64,000 nucleotides of DNA, from positions 33,144,960 through 33,208,959 of the forward strand of contig CM046306.1 of the NCBI GenBank assembly GCA_025267735.1. The letters run 5' to 3'. This document shows positions 22,320 through 33,015 of this stretch, in pieces. Numbering within the stretch: the first letter of the stretch is position 1; every line of letters begins with the position of its first letter. The DNA comes from Mactra quadrangularis. Taxonomy: Eukaryota > Mollusca > Bivalvia > Venerida > Mactridae. The translations under genes were made by a program, and so were the position numbers. Below the pieces are notes generated by a model that saw only the letters and a list, made by a program, of their open reading frames with translations, searched no databases and was not told where the DNA came from.

Positions 22320-22560
22320 TTACATGTATAAAGTATTAGGTGCTTGCAGAAACTTACTAGACTTTGTACAGTTCTGTTCTGTTTTGTCTAACTTATTTTG
22401 TTCTAGGTGTGAAATTAGTAGCTTTTTTTAAGTGATATTTTCTCTATTCTGTTTTTGGGATCCTAGTTCAGTCTGTTTTAATTTCTAAACATTTGAATGT
22501 ACGACTCAAGATATAAACTAGACTTGGTTTAGTTCTTTTCTTTAGTTCTGTTTGTTTCTA

Positions 22561-22871
22561 AGCCACCCAGCTAGCTCAGTTGGTAGCACGCAAGTCTACT
22601 GATTGAGGGGTCGTGGGTTAGATTTCCCGGTAGGGCATACTTTCGTAGAGCTTGGTCATGAAATTATTTCTACGACCATTCTCCCTCCTACCAATGATTG
22701 TTCATTATGTACGGCAGTTGTTATTCACCGATGAAAGTATGTGCTTAGAAGTTGGTTAACAGCTAAATCCAGAGATTTAGCTTTCCAGGAACAGTGAGTA
22801 GGTTGACTGACCACCGTTATATGACCTATACAATGTGTTGCTACGGCATTATACCAAACAAAACAAACAAA
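22561..22871 (+). mobile_element. SINE family S2
   Basis: The tRNA-like head has A-box TAGCTCAGTTGGTAGCACG and B-box-like GGGTTAGATTTCCCGG. The body includes CTTGGTCATGAAATTATTTC and GTGAGTAGGTTGACTGACC, and the 3' end is ATATGACCTATACAATGTGT followed by an (AAAC)n tail. ctgtttgttt (22549-22558) and ctgtttggtt (22872-22881) look like a target duplication with one mismatch. The second copy is at 45795. Confidence 0.75.
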
Positions 22872-22881
22872 CTGTTTGGTT

Positions 22882-23953
22882 CTGTTTTGTTCAAGAAAAA
22901 GTTATTAGGTTTATCCAGTAAAGCTGAGAAATTCATTAGTTTTAAAAGCGGAAAGTTGTGAAAACTAAAAAAAGGTTTTGGTCCACAAAATATTTCTAAG
23001 TTAAGTGTGACATTGAGAAAACTCAACATTTATTTCAGTCCTGGGGCTGTGCTGTATTTTCAGCTTTTACTGTAATTTAGTGTACCACACTTTGAAATTT
23101 TAGTGTTCCTTTGAGAAAATAAACTAAATATTGTTTCTTTTAATGTTCTACTCAGTTCATTAACCTTATTCTTGCAGTAACTTATGATATCAACACCTTT
23201 ATGTGGTTTACAGTCTGTAAATTGAATTAATGAATTATTAATATAAAAGTATGAACAAATATTTGTTAGATATAAACACGAGTAAGATTAGAATTATTAA
23301 TAATATCAATACTATAAGGCTTAATCAGCTGGTCCAGGTTTAATTTTTATTATATTATTTATTCATAATGTATATCTTAAGTATTATCACATTTCCTGCA
23401 TATTTTTTATATTAAAATGAACTTCCTTTTTTTGCTGGTAACAGATCATAATATAATGAAATTTGGTATGGTGAGGAAATGACGAAGTGATTTACTTTTC
23501 GTATGTAGATTTCTTTATTAATTTGTATTACTAACATACATGTTCCCTTTGTGAACAATTTTTAAGGAATCTTAATACAGCTAGGCAGAAGATGCATATT
23601 TGTCACCCGAGTAAAAAAAACGAATTGTTAATAAAAAGTGAAAACAAACATGGAAATTAATTTTTTTTGATATTGCACATGTTGGTATTATGAGAATCAT
23701 TGATCTTTTGATATTTTATTCTGTGTTTCCATGGATATTATTAAAGAGGATATTTCTACCAAAATCTGTGTAAGATCATTTTTTTCTCAAAGTGAGCAGT
23801 CAGTAAGCATATTTTCAAGAATGACCTAGCCATGGGTATATGGTTTTCAGAAATTGCTAGTAAAAATAAAGACAGTCTAATTTTTGTTTCGATGCCCTAT
23901 AGTCAGAGTATTGGAGATAGTAAACAATCATTACTCAAAAGCTACTTGCATAT
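22882..23953. other. nothing recognised
   Basis: AT-rich spacer; short ORFs lack support. Confidence 0.4.
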
Positions 23954-24210
23954 CATAGGTGGATCCAGCGGGGACCCCCCTAGAATTTCCAAAAAATGTA
24001 CCTTTCCATTAGTGTATTTCTTGACTGTAAGTCATTTTTAAGTAGTATGAAGCACCTTTTTTCGGCATATATTTAATGGTTATGTAGTTTAAATTATTAG
24101 TTAGTGGCATTATTTTGCAAAATGTGTACTTATGTGGTAGAGGATCGAAAGTTTGGACCCCCCTAGAAAAAGTTCGGACCTTCCTAAAAAAAATCCTGGA
24201 TCCGCCCCTG
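23954..24210. mobile_element. C/G-tract MITE, copy 2, TSD catat
   Basis: CATAGGTGGATCC at the left and GGATCCGCCCCTG at the right, with interior GTAAGTCATTTTTAAGTAGT. Exact catat at 23949-23953 and 24211-24215. Overlapping ORFs on both strands are element translations. Confidence 0.85.
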
Positions 24211-24461
24211 CATATTATGATCAAAACAGAGTCAGTTGGATTCAATATACATGTATTGCAAAATCTCATACAGTTAACTTGGAAGAAATCATTATAATTC
24301 TAGCAAAAGAGAATGATCGAGCATCCTGAGCTTGATTATGTTTATAAGAATAGACAGTACCAGACTATAAATTTATTATCAGCAGTTGGTTTTAAGAGTG
24401 GAATGATTTACTGCCCACTCCTGTAAAAACCACCTATTCCTACAAAATAACAAATTTTTTT

Positions 24462-24753
24462 CATAGGCGGATCTATGGAGGGGAGGTGTCAGGGTGGTAT
24501 GGACCCCCTCCTAGAATTTCCAAAATGTACCTTTCCATTAGTGTATTTATTGACAGTAAGTCATTTTTAAGTAGCATGAAGCAATTTTTCTCAGTGCTTA
24601 ACATAGATTTAATGGTTATGTAGTTTTTATTATTAATATTTTGCATTATTCTGCAAAATGTGTATAATGTGGTTGTGGTTTGAAAGTTTGGACCCCCTAG
24701 AAAAAGTTCAGACCCCCCCCCCCCCCTAGAAAAAAATCCTGGATCCATCCCTG
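24462..24753. mobile_element. C/G-tract MITE, copy 3, TSD ttttt
   Basis: CATAGGCGGATC at the left, CTGGATCCATCCCTG at the right, with a 13-base C-tract near the right end. ttttt at 24457-24461 and 24754-24758; a T run is weak evidence alone but agrees with the other copies. Confidence 0.8.
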
Positions 24754-24758
24754 TTTTT

Positions 24759-25434
24759 AATTATTTTTTGTAATTTAGAAGCATTTTGTCATGATCAGCA
24801 TTTTCAGTAGCATCATCTCATTGTCACTGTAAGTTCTTTGATTATGTTATGTTTACACTATGATTATGTACATACTTTCTACCTATATTTTCATAAAATG
24901 TTTATTGTAAAACTTACAGTAAAATTATAATTAGTCAAGCAAACGACAACTTATTTATATAAACATGAAAATAAGCCATCCAACTAGTAAATGATAAATA
25001 AAAGCCATATGTCTGGCCAGTTGGACATGGTTAGTTAACTTAGTAAAATTCAGTGTCTGGCCATGTCTAGCATAGTGAGTTCATAGTAAGTTCATCACTG
25101 TACAAAAATCGCCAGCTATTTGTTGTAGATTCATCACTTGTCTGATCAGCATGTAAATCCTTAGTTAAACTGCAGATGATCTATACAGTTTAAGCTACCA
25201 CTGCTATTAAACTAATGATTTATCCTGCAGTGTAATTTGGTACTATTTTTACCATCCATAACCTTGAATTCTGCACAGTGAGGATTGAAATTTTGGATGT
25301 ATAAAATATACAGTAAGTAAATTTTATTATTACTACTACACTTGTTAATCTAATTGTAATGTAAAATAGTTTGTACTAGTTACTGGAGACTGTATTCTCC
25401 GTCTGCTAGGTAAAGTCAGTCTGCCATAGTAACA
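24759..25434. other. nothing recognised
   Basis: AT-rich spacer. Confidence 0.4.
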
Positions 25435-25637
25435 GTCTGTCGGCTAGGTTACTGAGTGTTTATCTAAAAGCCATATGTTTCTTTATTTTGTTTGATTTAA
25501 AATTGGGTCTGACCTGTGTCTGCATGAGGATGCATTCTGTCCGCAAGGTTATTGAGTGTTTTGTCTAACAGCCCCATGTTAGTATGTTTTGTTTGATTTT
25601 AATGAGGGTCCGTCTGCTGCACAAGGATGCAGTATGT
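25435..25637. repeat. ~102-bp tandem duplication
   Basis: Two diverged units share CTGTC-GC-AGGTTA-TGAGTGTTT, a GCC---ATGTT block and TTTTGTTTGATTT, each followed by TGCATGAGGATGCA or TGCACAAGGATGCA. Confidence 0.6.
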
Positions 25638-26357
25638 ACTTTTCATAGTCTTATTATTTGAGGTATATTTCAATGTAAACTATAATATTCAATCGAGCTC
25701 GCTCCCACTTTTTTCCTGGTCTCCATGTCAACCAGCCTGACTCAGTTAAATCACTCCTGGTATAACAAGGGATTCATTTGTTATTTATTAACATTAAATG
25801 GTCTCTCAGCATGTTTTAGTTTCATGTACCATAATGATGACCGATTTTATCATTTCATGACCTTTATAACATTGAAAGTTTAGGATGGTTGTATATACAA
25901 AAGGTCTATTTATGATGAGACTCGTTTAAAATGTAAGGGGTTAACTTTACCATGCTGACCTTTAACCTGAAAGATTGTGCTATTTATGCTCTCTGAACTG
26001 GCTCTATCCTAACAGCTGCATATAAACTTTGTTTCCCTTGAGTTTACTTTTGAATGCTACATTTTGACTTGTGACAAAGTTCATAATTCGGTATTCTACA
26101 TGTTTAAGTTTACATTTGCATCAACAGAGATCTTTGTGCAACCTGTAACAGCATTGTCAATATACAAGTTTGTAAGTTAAATTGGGATAATTTGTCCATA
26201 TAATATCAGCAAGCTATTAAAGGCACCATAAATCAATAAGAAACGAGTCAAAAGGAAAATCTATATGATGTTACTTTATTAATGACTTAATCTTTTATTC
26301 TAAAGCTGAGCAGTAGGGTGCTGCACCCTGCTCTTTTTCTCTCTTCCTGCCATTTGT
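25638..26357. other. nothing recognised
   Basis: No coding or repeat feature that I can support. Confidence 0.4.
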
Positions 26358-26788
26358 TTGCTCTTCCCTATATGTCAAATAAACATGACACTCAAAAAAT
26401 GCAACATTGAACTATATCTTTTACAAAGAATAAAGCAGTTTATTAGTATTCCTATAAGGAAATTGTTCTACAATGCATACATACTTCCTCATTTAGAATT
26501 TTGTTGCTCTGTATGGGGAAATTGTAATAGCAGTCAAAGTGAAATCCTAATTAAACTTCAAAAAGGCAGCTATAATTATTCTAGATGAAGACTTTGACAC
26601 ACCATCACAAGATCTTCAACTTTAAAAACTCTATAATAATGTACAAATCCATTAACATTATATGCCCTCAATACCTAAGTAAAAAAATCACAAGAAATAA
26701 TACAGACCTTCCAAATAATGCAGGATTTGGCTTTGCCTAACTGTGTTGGCTCTATAAATAAAGTATTTATTATTATTATTATTATATA
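26358..26788 (+). pseudogene. LINE 3' end with reverse-transcriptase C-terminus
   Basis: ORF 26358-26588 contains LYLLQRIKQFISIPIRKLFY, then NAYILPHLEFCCSVWGN and LIKLQK, the C-terminal region of jockey/CR1-type reverse transcriptase. Reading continues with frame breaks (LDEDFDTPSQ, YLSKKITRNN) to a 3' end GCTTTGCCTAACTGTGTTGG followed by a (TTA)n tail at about 26765-26788. It is 5' truncated. It sits about 100 bp before the splice acceptor of the main gene, so it is probably intronic. A relic of the same 3' end is at 50655-50700. Confidence 0.75.
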
Positions 26789-26887
26789 GAAATATTTACT
26801 TTAAAACATCACCCATTCTTTTTTTCTACCTCCCTATCCTTTTTTGAGTTCTAGAATAATCACTAATTAACCCTTTCTGTTAATTAC

Positions 26888-26889
26888 AG
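26888..26889 (+). other. 3' splice site of the main gene
   Basis: CCCTTTCTGTTAATTACAG, a pyrimidine-rich acceptor, ends 12 bases before the ATG at 26902. This implies at least one non-coding leader exon upstream. Confidence 0.65.
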
Positions 26890-26901
26890 GTGTGATTAAT
26901 T

Positions 26902-29472
26902 ATGGGAACCACACAAACTACTTTGACTTTCGCATTTTGGTGCATTGCTGCTTATACAGTAGTTGGAGGTGAGCTGTTTTCCTGGATGGCAAAAGACAGC
27001 TTTGATGAAATTATGGAAAAGATGTCAGCAGTAACAGCAGAGAATTGTCATTTGAAACAGAGGAATGAGTTGGAGTTACCAAGAGAAGCTGTGTCTGATG
27101 TACCTCATTTAAAGGTTTCATTGGATAAAGATTTTCAACCTAATAGAGTAATGCTTGCACATATGCAAACTCTTGCACTTCAGAGAGCATTCTACTACAG
27201 TTTTATATACCAAAGACTGAATGCACCTAATGATTTTCAACATCAACCAGGTCTCATGTATTTGTATATGTCTACTGCAGCTGATGTCTCAGCTTCCCCT
27301 GGTTGGATCAATGGTTCATCCTTGCTCTATGATAACAACTGTACCTATCCAAATTGGTATACAAGTGTATACTTTAACGCAACTCTTCCATTGTTTGGTC
27401 CACGATCTTGGAGAGTCAACAATTTTAATGAAGCAGACGACATCAATGTTGTGGACTATGCAACAGGTTCATATTACAACTATACGGATAAAAACTTTAA
27501 TTTTAATCCTTATACCAGATATGCCTCGTTTACATCACAAAAATTATGGTGGCCTGATAATGATAGTATGTATGACTATGCAAGAAAGAGCCAATATAAT
27601 TTTGAAATCAAGTTTTCAAATCAGACTGGAGAGTTTTTGTCGAAGGATTATATAAAATTATCATTTATGGGTCCACCAACACCAAAGCCTTCAATTTCAC
27701 CATATTTACCTGTAGAGATCACTCAGCCTTATTTTGATTGTGGACGATCAAATCAATGGATCACAACTATGACATCACCAATTGTTGACTACTTGCCTCG
27801 ATACACAGCTTATACATATCTTAAGAATCCAAGATATGTAGCTATAGCTGGCATAGATGCAAACTTTAAACAAATAGATATCATGCAATGCCCTATTCGT
27901 TACACTGGTCCAGGAAATATGTTTGCTGGTACACATAGATGCAGGAATACTACTACATGTGAACCTATCACTGGGTATGGATTCCGTCGAGGAGGTTATC
28001 AATGTGTTTGTATACCTGGTTATATCTACCCATTGTCACAAGATGGACCATTCCAGGGATGGGAGATTGAACAAGCTACACAGGAGGAATATGAAAATGA
28101 CTTTGATTGTATTAAGAGTACAGAGATGGAAGGTTTACCTGAGGCTAAGTCAAGAACAAGGAGACATACTAACTATGTAGATAATAAAAAAGATGTATTT
28201 ATGAACATTGCTAATTCAGCTGTCAGAGACATATCTGCATATCCTAAGCTTAGAATAATTGCTAATAGAAAAAGGCGTCTTGCTGAAGCCAATGTAGTAA
28301 ATGTGGAAACATTTGAAGAGGAGAATTGGAACAAAATGCAAGATATTAGATCAAAGTTTTTTAACATTACCAATGAAACTTGTTATCATTCTAAAGCTGA
28401 TGATTTGTTCCTACCCAGTGATGCTAATTATGGAGCTGAGAAACAATTTGAATCACAAGGACGTTCAGCATTAAGATTGGCTCACTTCTTAAGTAACTTT
28501 TTACAGAATATTGATGACTATGAACAGTTTGGTGAGCTGAAAGGAGACAGGAGATTCACTGAAACACATATATTTGGTGAAGTCATTGCCATGGTGATGG
28601 CTGATTTCAGAGTCCTAGGAGCTGGTGTCTATTTTGATCAATACAAGTTCAGAGAGTCACCATCTGTTCCTACCTCAGACCCACTTTATTCTGACGCCCC
28701 TACTAGAGAATACTTTGGTCCTAATGTTAGGAGAAGAGTTACACAAGCTGATGATATGGGCTCATTTAGGGCACTTGATGCTGCTGGTCTAGAAAAGCCT
28801 TATACTGAAGAACAATGGTTTAAAGGTATCAAACAACACTGGGCTTCAAACACTGGTGCTTTGAAGGAGTTCTCCATGAATCCTATGATCAGAGATGGTC
28901 CTTATTCCACCGGTTCCATGAAATTTGAACATTATCCTATAACATTTAAAGCACCTAGTTATGAGGATGGAGTGTGGGGACAGCCAGAGTTCCGTTGTGA
29001 TGAATACATAGATAATTGGGTAGTCACATACTCTGTGCCTTTCTTTGGACTGAACGATATGAAAACACAGATTGAATTCAAGGGTATTGTTACAATTGAT
29101 GTGAAGTTGAGTTATTTGGATATTAACCAATGTCCCGGGAAATCTAACCAGGCTAGTGCATTCAAGAATACAGCCAAATGTGACTTTGAATCACAATATT
29201 GTGTTCCAGTATCTGGCAAAGGTTTCCAAAGTTTAGGAGACTACACATGTAATTGTCGCCAAGGTTACGTGTATCCATTTGGTGATAGGTCAAGGAATTT
29301 TGATGGTCAAATGATGGAAGACGAGTATGAGAAGAAATCGTCCGGAGAATCCGATATATATGATACATTAAAGTGTGAAAAAATCAAGAAGTTTACAGCT
29401 GGGGCCTCGTCTGTTGCTGTTAATGTTGCTCTTCTAGCGTTTACTTCTATCATACTTTTATTGAAGAATTAA
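26902..29472 (+). CDS. secreted, probably GPI-anchored double-module protein related to GPR158/GPR179 ectodomain
   Basis: 856 residues in one exon. Residues 1-23 are a signal peptide. The last 20 residues are hydrophobic after AGASS (833-837), which fits a GPI signal; a plain membrane anchor is possible. Two similar modules occupy about 90-405 and 510-827. Each ends in seven Cys with matching spacing (280, 330, 347, 353, 368, 370, 403 against 699, 744, 760, 767, 783, 785, 825). Both share the pattern G.GF....Y.C.C..GY.YP. The part before the Cys set resembles a Cache-type fold; module 2 (WVVTYSVPFFGL, GIVTIDVKLSYLDINQCPG) looks closest to GPR158/179. No seven-helix domain follows. Furin-like RTRR (418-421) and RKRR (456-459) lie between the modules. 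N-glycosylation sequons include 137, 159, 193, 220, 240, 349, 488 and 491. The ATG has A at -3 and G at +4. Ligand and function unknown; it may be a co-receptor or shed ligand-binding protein. Confidence 0.8.
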   Translation: MGTTQTTLTFAFWCIAAYTVVGGELFSWMAKDSFDEIMEKMSAVTAENCHLKQRNELELPREAVSDVPHLKVSLDKDFQPNRVMLAHMQTLALQRAFYYSFIYQRLNAPNDFQHQPGLMYLYMSTAADVSASPGWINGSSLLYDNNCTYPNWYTSVYFNATLPLFGPRSWRVNNFNEADDINVVDYATGSYYNYTDKNFNFNPYTRYASFTSQKLWWPDNDSMYDYARKSQYNFEIKFSNQTGEFLSKDYIKLSFMGPPTPKPSISPYLPVEITQPYFDCGRSNQWITTMTSPIVDYLPRYTAYTYLKNPRYVAIAGIDANFKQIDIMQCPIRYTGPGNMFAGTHRCRNTTTCEPITGYGFRRGGYQCVCIPGYIYPLSQDGPFQGWEIEQATQEEYENDFDCIKSTEMEGLPEAKSRTRRHTNYVDNKKDVFMNIANSAVRDISAYPKLRIIANRKRRLAEANVVNVETFEEENWNKMQDIRSKFFNITNETCYHSKADDLFLPSDANYGAEKQFESQGRSALRLAHFLSNFLQNIDDYEQFGELKGDRRFTETHIFGEVIAMVMADFRVLGAGVYFDQYKFRESPSVPTSDPLYSDAPTREYFGPNVRRRVTQADDMGSFRALDAAGLEKPYTEEQWFKGIKQHWASNTGALKEFSMNPMIRDGPYSTGSMKFEHYPITFKAPSYEDGVWGQPEFRCDEYIDNWVVTYSVPFFGLNDMKTQIEFKGIVTIDVKLSYLDINQCPGKSNQASAFKNTAKCDFESQYCVPVSGKGFQSLGDYTCNCRQGYVYPFGDRSRNFDGQMMEDEYEKKSSGESDIYDTLKCEKIKKFTAGASSVAVNVALLAFTSIILLLKN

Positions 29473-29978
29473 CTCAAGAAATGATAGCAATATCATTGAT
29501 AAGCATAAAACTTGAACTATACTAGATATTAAGGATTTCCTTTCCCTGCTCAGACAGTGGAGCTCTTGTTGTCTTTTATAGCCTGGATATTATGCTCAAT
29601 GTAAATTCCTATCATTGGTATGCTCTTAATAATTATATTGTTGTACTTCGCTTTATACACTTTTTATACACAATTTTATATAACATTTTATATATAATCC
29701 TCATGTATATTCGTTTATAATAGATGATAAAAAAAGAAATTGATGTTTGAATTTTTTATTTAGATTTAATCCCTGTAAAACTATCAGGTAATAAAAATGA
29801 AAGATTGAAAGCCCAAGGCAATATGAGCAATGATAGGCCTTTGGTGCAGCAGCAAGAACTAAGTCTCTGAGTAGAAGTGCATTGTAGACTCTGAATGATT
29901 TTGATGTTATCACAGTCTCCTGCAAACTTATGCAAAGTAATCTAGTTACAAGTATTTCAAACCCTCATACATTACAAT
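29473..29978 (+). terminator. 3' UTR with polyadenylation signal at 29790
   Basis: AATAAA at 29790-29795, about 320 bases after the stop, is the first clear signal. An AT-rich stretch with TATATAAT runs before it. Confidence 0.4.
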
Positions 29979-30272
29979 CATAGGCGGATCTAGCGGGGGG
30001 GGGGGGGTCAGGACCCCACCCCCCTAGAATTTCCAAAATGTACCTTTCCATTGGTGTATTTATTGACAGTAAGTCATTTTTAAGTAGCATAAAGCAATTT
30101 CTCTTGGTGCTTAACATAGATTTAATGGTTATGTAGTTTTCATTATTAATATATTGTATTATTCTGCAAAATGTGTATAATGTGTTTGGGGTTTGAAACT
30201 TTTGACCCCCCACCTAGAAAAAGTTCGGAACCCCCCCCCCCCCCTAGAAAAAAAATCCTGGATCCACCCTTG
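29979..30272. mobile_element. C/G-tract MITE, copy 4
   Basis: CATAGGCGGATCTAGC plus a G-tract at the left; a C-tract, AAAAATCCTGGATCCACCC and TTG at the right. Flanks acaat and atgat do not match. About 60 bp on, CAAGAGCTTGACATTCTGTA (30331) resembles an end of the foldback at 47063 and may be its relic. Confidence 0.75.
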
Positions 30273-30659
30273 ATGATGACTTATTGCTTCATTATAAAGT
30301 ACTCACTGGTTGTACTGGTCCATCTGATCACAAGAGCTTGACATTCTGTAACATACTTGGATAAATATCCTCCATTCTTTAAAAAAAACTCCAGGAAGGC
30401 AACACGTAGAATCTCCTTTTTTTGGTAGTGCTTGTCAAACTTGCACCAAAACAAAACAAAAATTAATTACAAAATCATTAGATCTTAGTCATTTCATTAA
30501 GAAGACATTAATGTACCTGTAACAATATAAGATTCTTAATTCAACTCTTCTATGAATCAGATAATTGTTTACATGTCTGCCAATCCATTCTGTCAACTTT
30601 GTGACGTCACAGTTTCGGCATAGACACCAATACGCTGAAGACCTTATGATACCTAAGAT

Positions 30660-30735
30660 CGCGGGTTTAGTGAAAAACGGTCATAACTTACTCTTTTCTT
30701 ATATTGAGTTACCACTGTTTTCCGCTAAACCCGCG
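30660..30735. mobile_element. 76-bp hairpin MITE (H76), copy 2, TSD agat
   Basis: Terminus CGCGGGTTTAGTGAAAAACGG and inverse TTTTCCGCTAAACCCGCG. Exactly 76 bp, flanked by agat at 30656-30659 and 30736-30739. Confidence 0.8.
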
Positions 30736-31576
30736 AGATATCAATGTAGTAAAAGCTCCATACACCTACTATACTTTCAAATAATTGCTATAAAATGAAC
30801 TGTATAAGTGACACTATTATACACAAAAAATGATAAAAGATCAACTGATTTGCAACTAAGACCACCCCACTTATTAGCCTACCTTTTAAAAGACCGATAG
30901 GTGGTCTTAATACAGAAGTTCCAGTATATACATTTATATAGTTTTAGGCCACAACAAGTTGATCATATGTTCTACGGAATTTTCTGAAAAAAAATGGGGC
31001 GAGCGAGCGAAGAAAAAAAAAGAAAAAAAAAGTCTTCATTCACTTGCTTTATATAGCGGTTTGACCAAATTTTTATGAGCAAGCGAGGAAGTAAAAATAT
31101 TTTATTTGTAAAAACCGTCAAAATTAAGGTGCGAGCGAATCCATAGAACATCTAGGTCTCAGGTCTCAAAACATTTTTGTAGACTAATTTAATATAAATC
31201 TATGTTTTAAAACGAGGCTTAAAATTTACTTGGGTTGAAACTAGATCTATACATGTTTTCATTATTTTCACCTTTTCTTCAAAAATAGTGCCATAATTAT
31301 ATTTGTTAACACCAATAATTGGGCACTTGTATGGTAGACTTGAGCGGCACAGTGTATAATTACTACATGGATTCTAACTTGATGTCAAAGTTTTACAAAT
31401 CATTTTTTACAAATACTAAGGTAGCTATATTGGGGTATATCACCTGCTTGAAATGTTAGGCCTATACAAGGATAGTATTGGTTAAAAAGTTCAATTGATT
31501 GATAAAATACTAGGTTATATTAGTAAAATCATTGATAAAGTATATGTAAACTATACTCTAACTTTTATTCATGTAC
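30736..31576. other. spacer with low-complexity GAGCGAGCGAAG stretch
   Basis: GCGAGCGAGCGAAG followed by poly-A at about 30995-31030, with GCGAGCGAA again near 31131, suggests a decayed repeat. No gene. Confidence 0.4.
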
Positions 31577-31700
31577 AGTGGAACCTCTCAATTACAGTCA
31601 GTTGTAGGAATCTATTCTAAATTGACTGTTGTAGAGAGATGACTGTTGTTGTGAGGTGACTGTTGTTGGAAGGGCAATATTCAGTAGAATACGCAAGGAT
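31577..31700. mobile_element. Tigger-like remnant with TGTTGT-GAGGTGAC minisatellite
   Basis: Starts TACAGTGGAACCTCTCAATT, then three diverged copies of (A)TTGACTGTTG(T)-GAGAGATGACTG. The same unit fills 38540-38925, and the terminus matches 57460. Confidence 0.45.
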
Positions 31701-32558
31701 AAGGTAAATTTAAAGTAGCATATGTTCACTGGTGTACATTATTGGAAGATGGCTGTCGAAGAGAGTTATTGCTGTAGATATAGTATTTGTACATTATAAC
31801 ACAATATTGACTGTACAGACTTATAATATATTATTAAGTGTAATTGTAAGTTGTTTGAGTTCATGGTCAAACATTTTTACTTTATTTATATATTACTGTA
31901 TAATGTACATTGATAGTGATTGTGATATTTCAACTATACATGTATACTGAAATATATAGATAAAAAATTGATTTATAATTTGAAATTTCAGTGTACCGAA
32001 AAATGTAGATTTTTAGTGTGCCGAAAAAATGTGAATTATTAAGTGACAAAAAACATGTATTGAACTTGCATGTATGCTTACTGACATTTGCTCGTTAATA
32101 TATATATTCTACCAATAATTTTGTGAGATTTTTATGTGCAATTAGATAGGGAAGAAAAATGTTTCGACATTTTCAACAATTTTGACTTTTAGTTTGTTTG
32201 GGAATTCAACAATAGAGAAGTTTTACAATGGGTTGTATTGAAAATAAAGATCTGATGGCAATGATAACAATATGAAGGACTATGAATTAGTTTCCTAGCA
32301 TATGGGTGAAATTTTCTGATGGATTAGTTATTTGAAGAGTGTTATTTCACGTGCTTGCATTCTGGGAGATTTTTAACTTTTTCTGTGCACGCTTATTGGA
32401 ATAATTGATAACATATGGTGTAAGACTTCAGTTTTGACTCGAGAAGAGTTTTCGGGACTCAGATAAATGTTTTATTATTGTACCAGTCAGTATTGTGATA
32501 AGTAACTTCGTAAAATTCTGAAACGCTTGGCTGATGTTGAACTTTACAATAACTAAAC
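31701..32558. other. spacer, right part possibly promoter or 5' UTR
   Basis: AT-rich. The segment before 32559 has no ORF and leads into a short ATG exon. Confidence 0.3.
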
Positions 32559-32581
32559 ATGTTGAAATGGACTAAAAACAG
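32559..32581 (+). CDS. candidate alternative first exon (MLKWTKN)
   Basis: ATGTTGAAATGGACTAAAAACAG meets the perfect donor GTGAGT at 32582. The ATG has A at -3. The exon ends in phase 2 after AG, the same phase and last two bases as the exon at 32996. The two could therefore be alternative first exons of a plus-strand gene whose body is not visible here. Confidence 0.3.
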
Positions 32582-32995
32582 GTGAGTGTATCTTTATCAT
32601 TTTATAAACATTTTGTGGTATATACTATAGTAGTATCATTGCTGTGACAATTTCTACAAAATTTTCAATGGTCACTAGACCATCTGATTCTATTTAGCTT
32701 GTCAGAGCTATAAAAGAGTTCTGTTTACTTTCTTGGTTAAATGGTTTTGAAGAATTTGTACGAAAATATTTTTTGTCATTGATCTTGTATGAAATATTTA
32801 GGTGCAGTTAATAATAAAAAGTGGGTGTGTTTTATGGACGTGTGGTTACGATATTAACTAACAGTGTGAAATATTTTTTGCAAGGATGATTGTTTTTTGA
32901 AAATCTGATAATTTTTTTCGACCATCTGTACTGTTTGAAGTGATAAATTCAGTTACATTAAATCAACATATCTTGGATTTTAATGAATATTTAAA

Positions 32996-33015
32996 ATGGG
33001 TGGAAAAAGAAAAAG
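32996..33015 (+). CDS. candidate alternative first exon (MGGKRK)
   Basis: ATGGGTGGAAAAAGAAAAAG is followed by the donor GTATGT at 33016. The start context is AAAATGG, and the end is phase 2 after AG. It encodes a short basic N-terminus starting Met-Gly. The Gly at position 2 is not, by itself, enough for an N-myristoylation call. Confidence 0.3.

Noticed and set aside
22570..22640. Possible functional tRNA gene
   Set aside because: The head is joined to a conserved SINE body and the cloverleaf is degraded (B-box GGGTTAGATTT).
24009..24748. ORFs on both strands at 24.0-24.7 kb
   Set aside because: They lie in the C/G-tract MITEs and read through their repeats.
27221..29368. Alternative-frame ORFs on both strands across the main gene
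   Set aside because: Shadows of the 856-codon frame; no independent start, domain or composition support.
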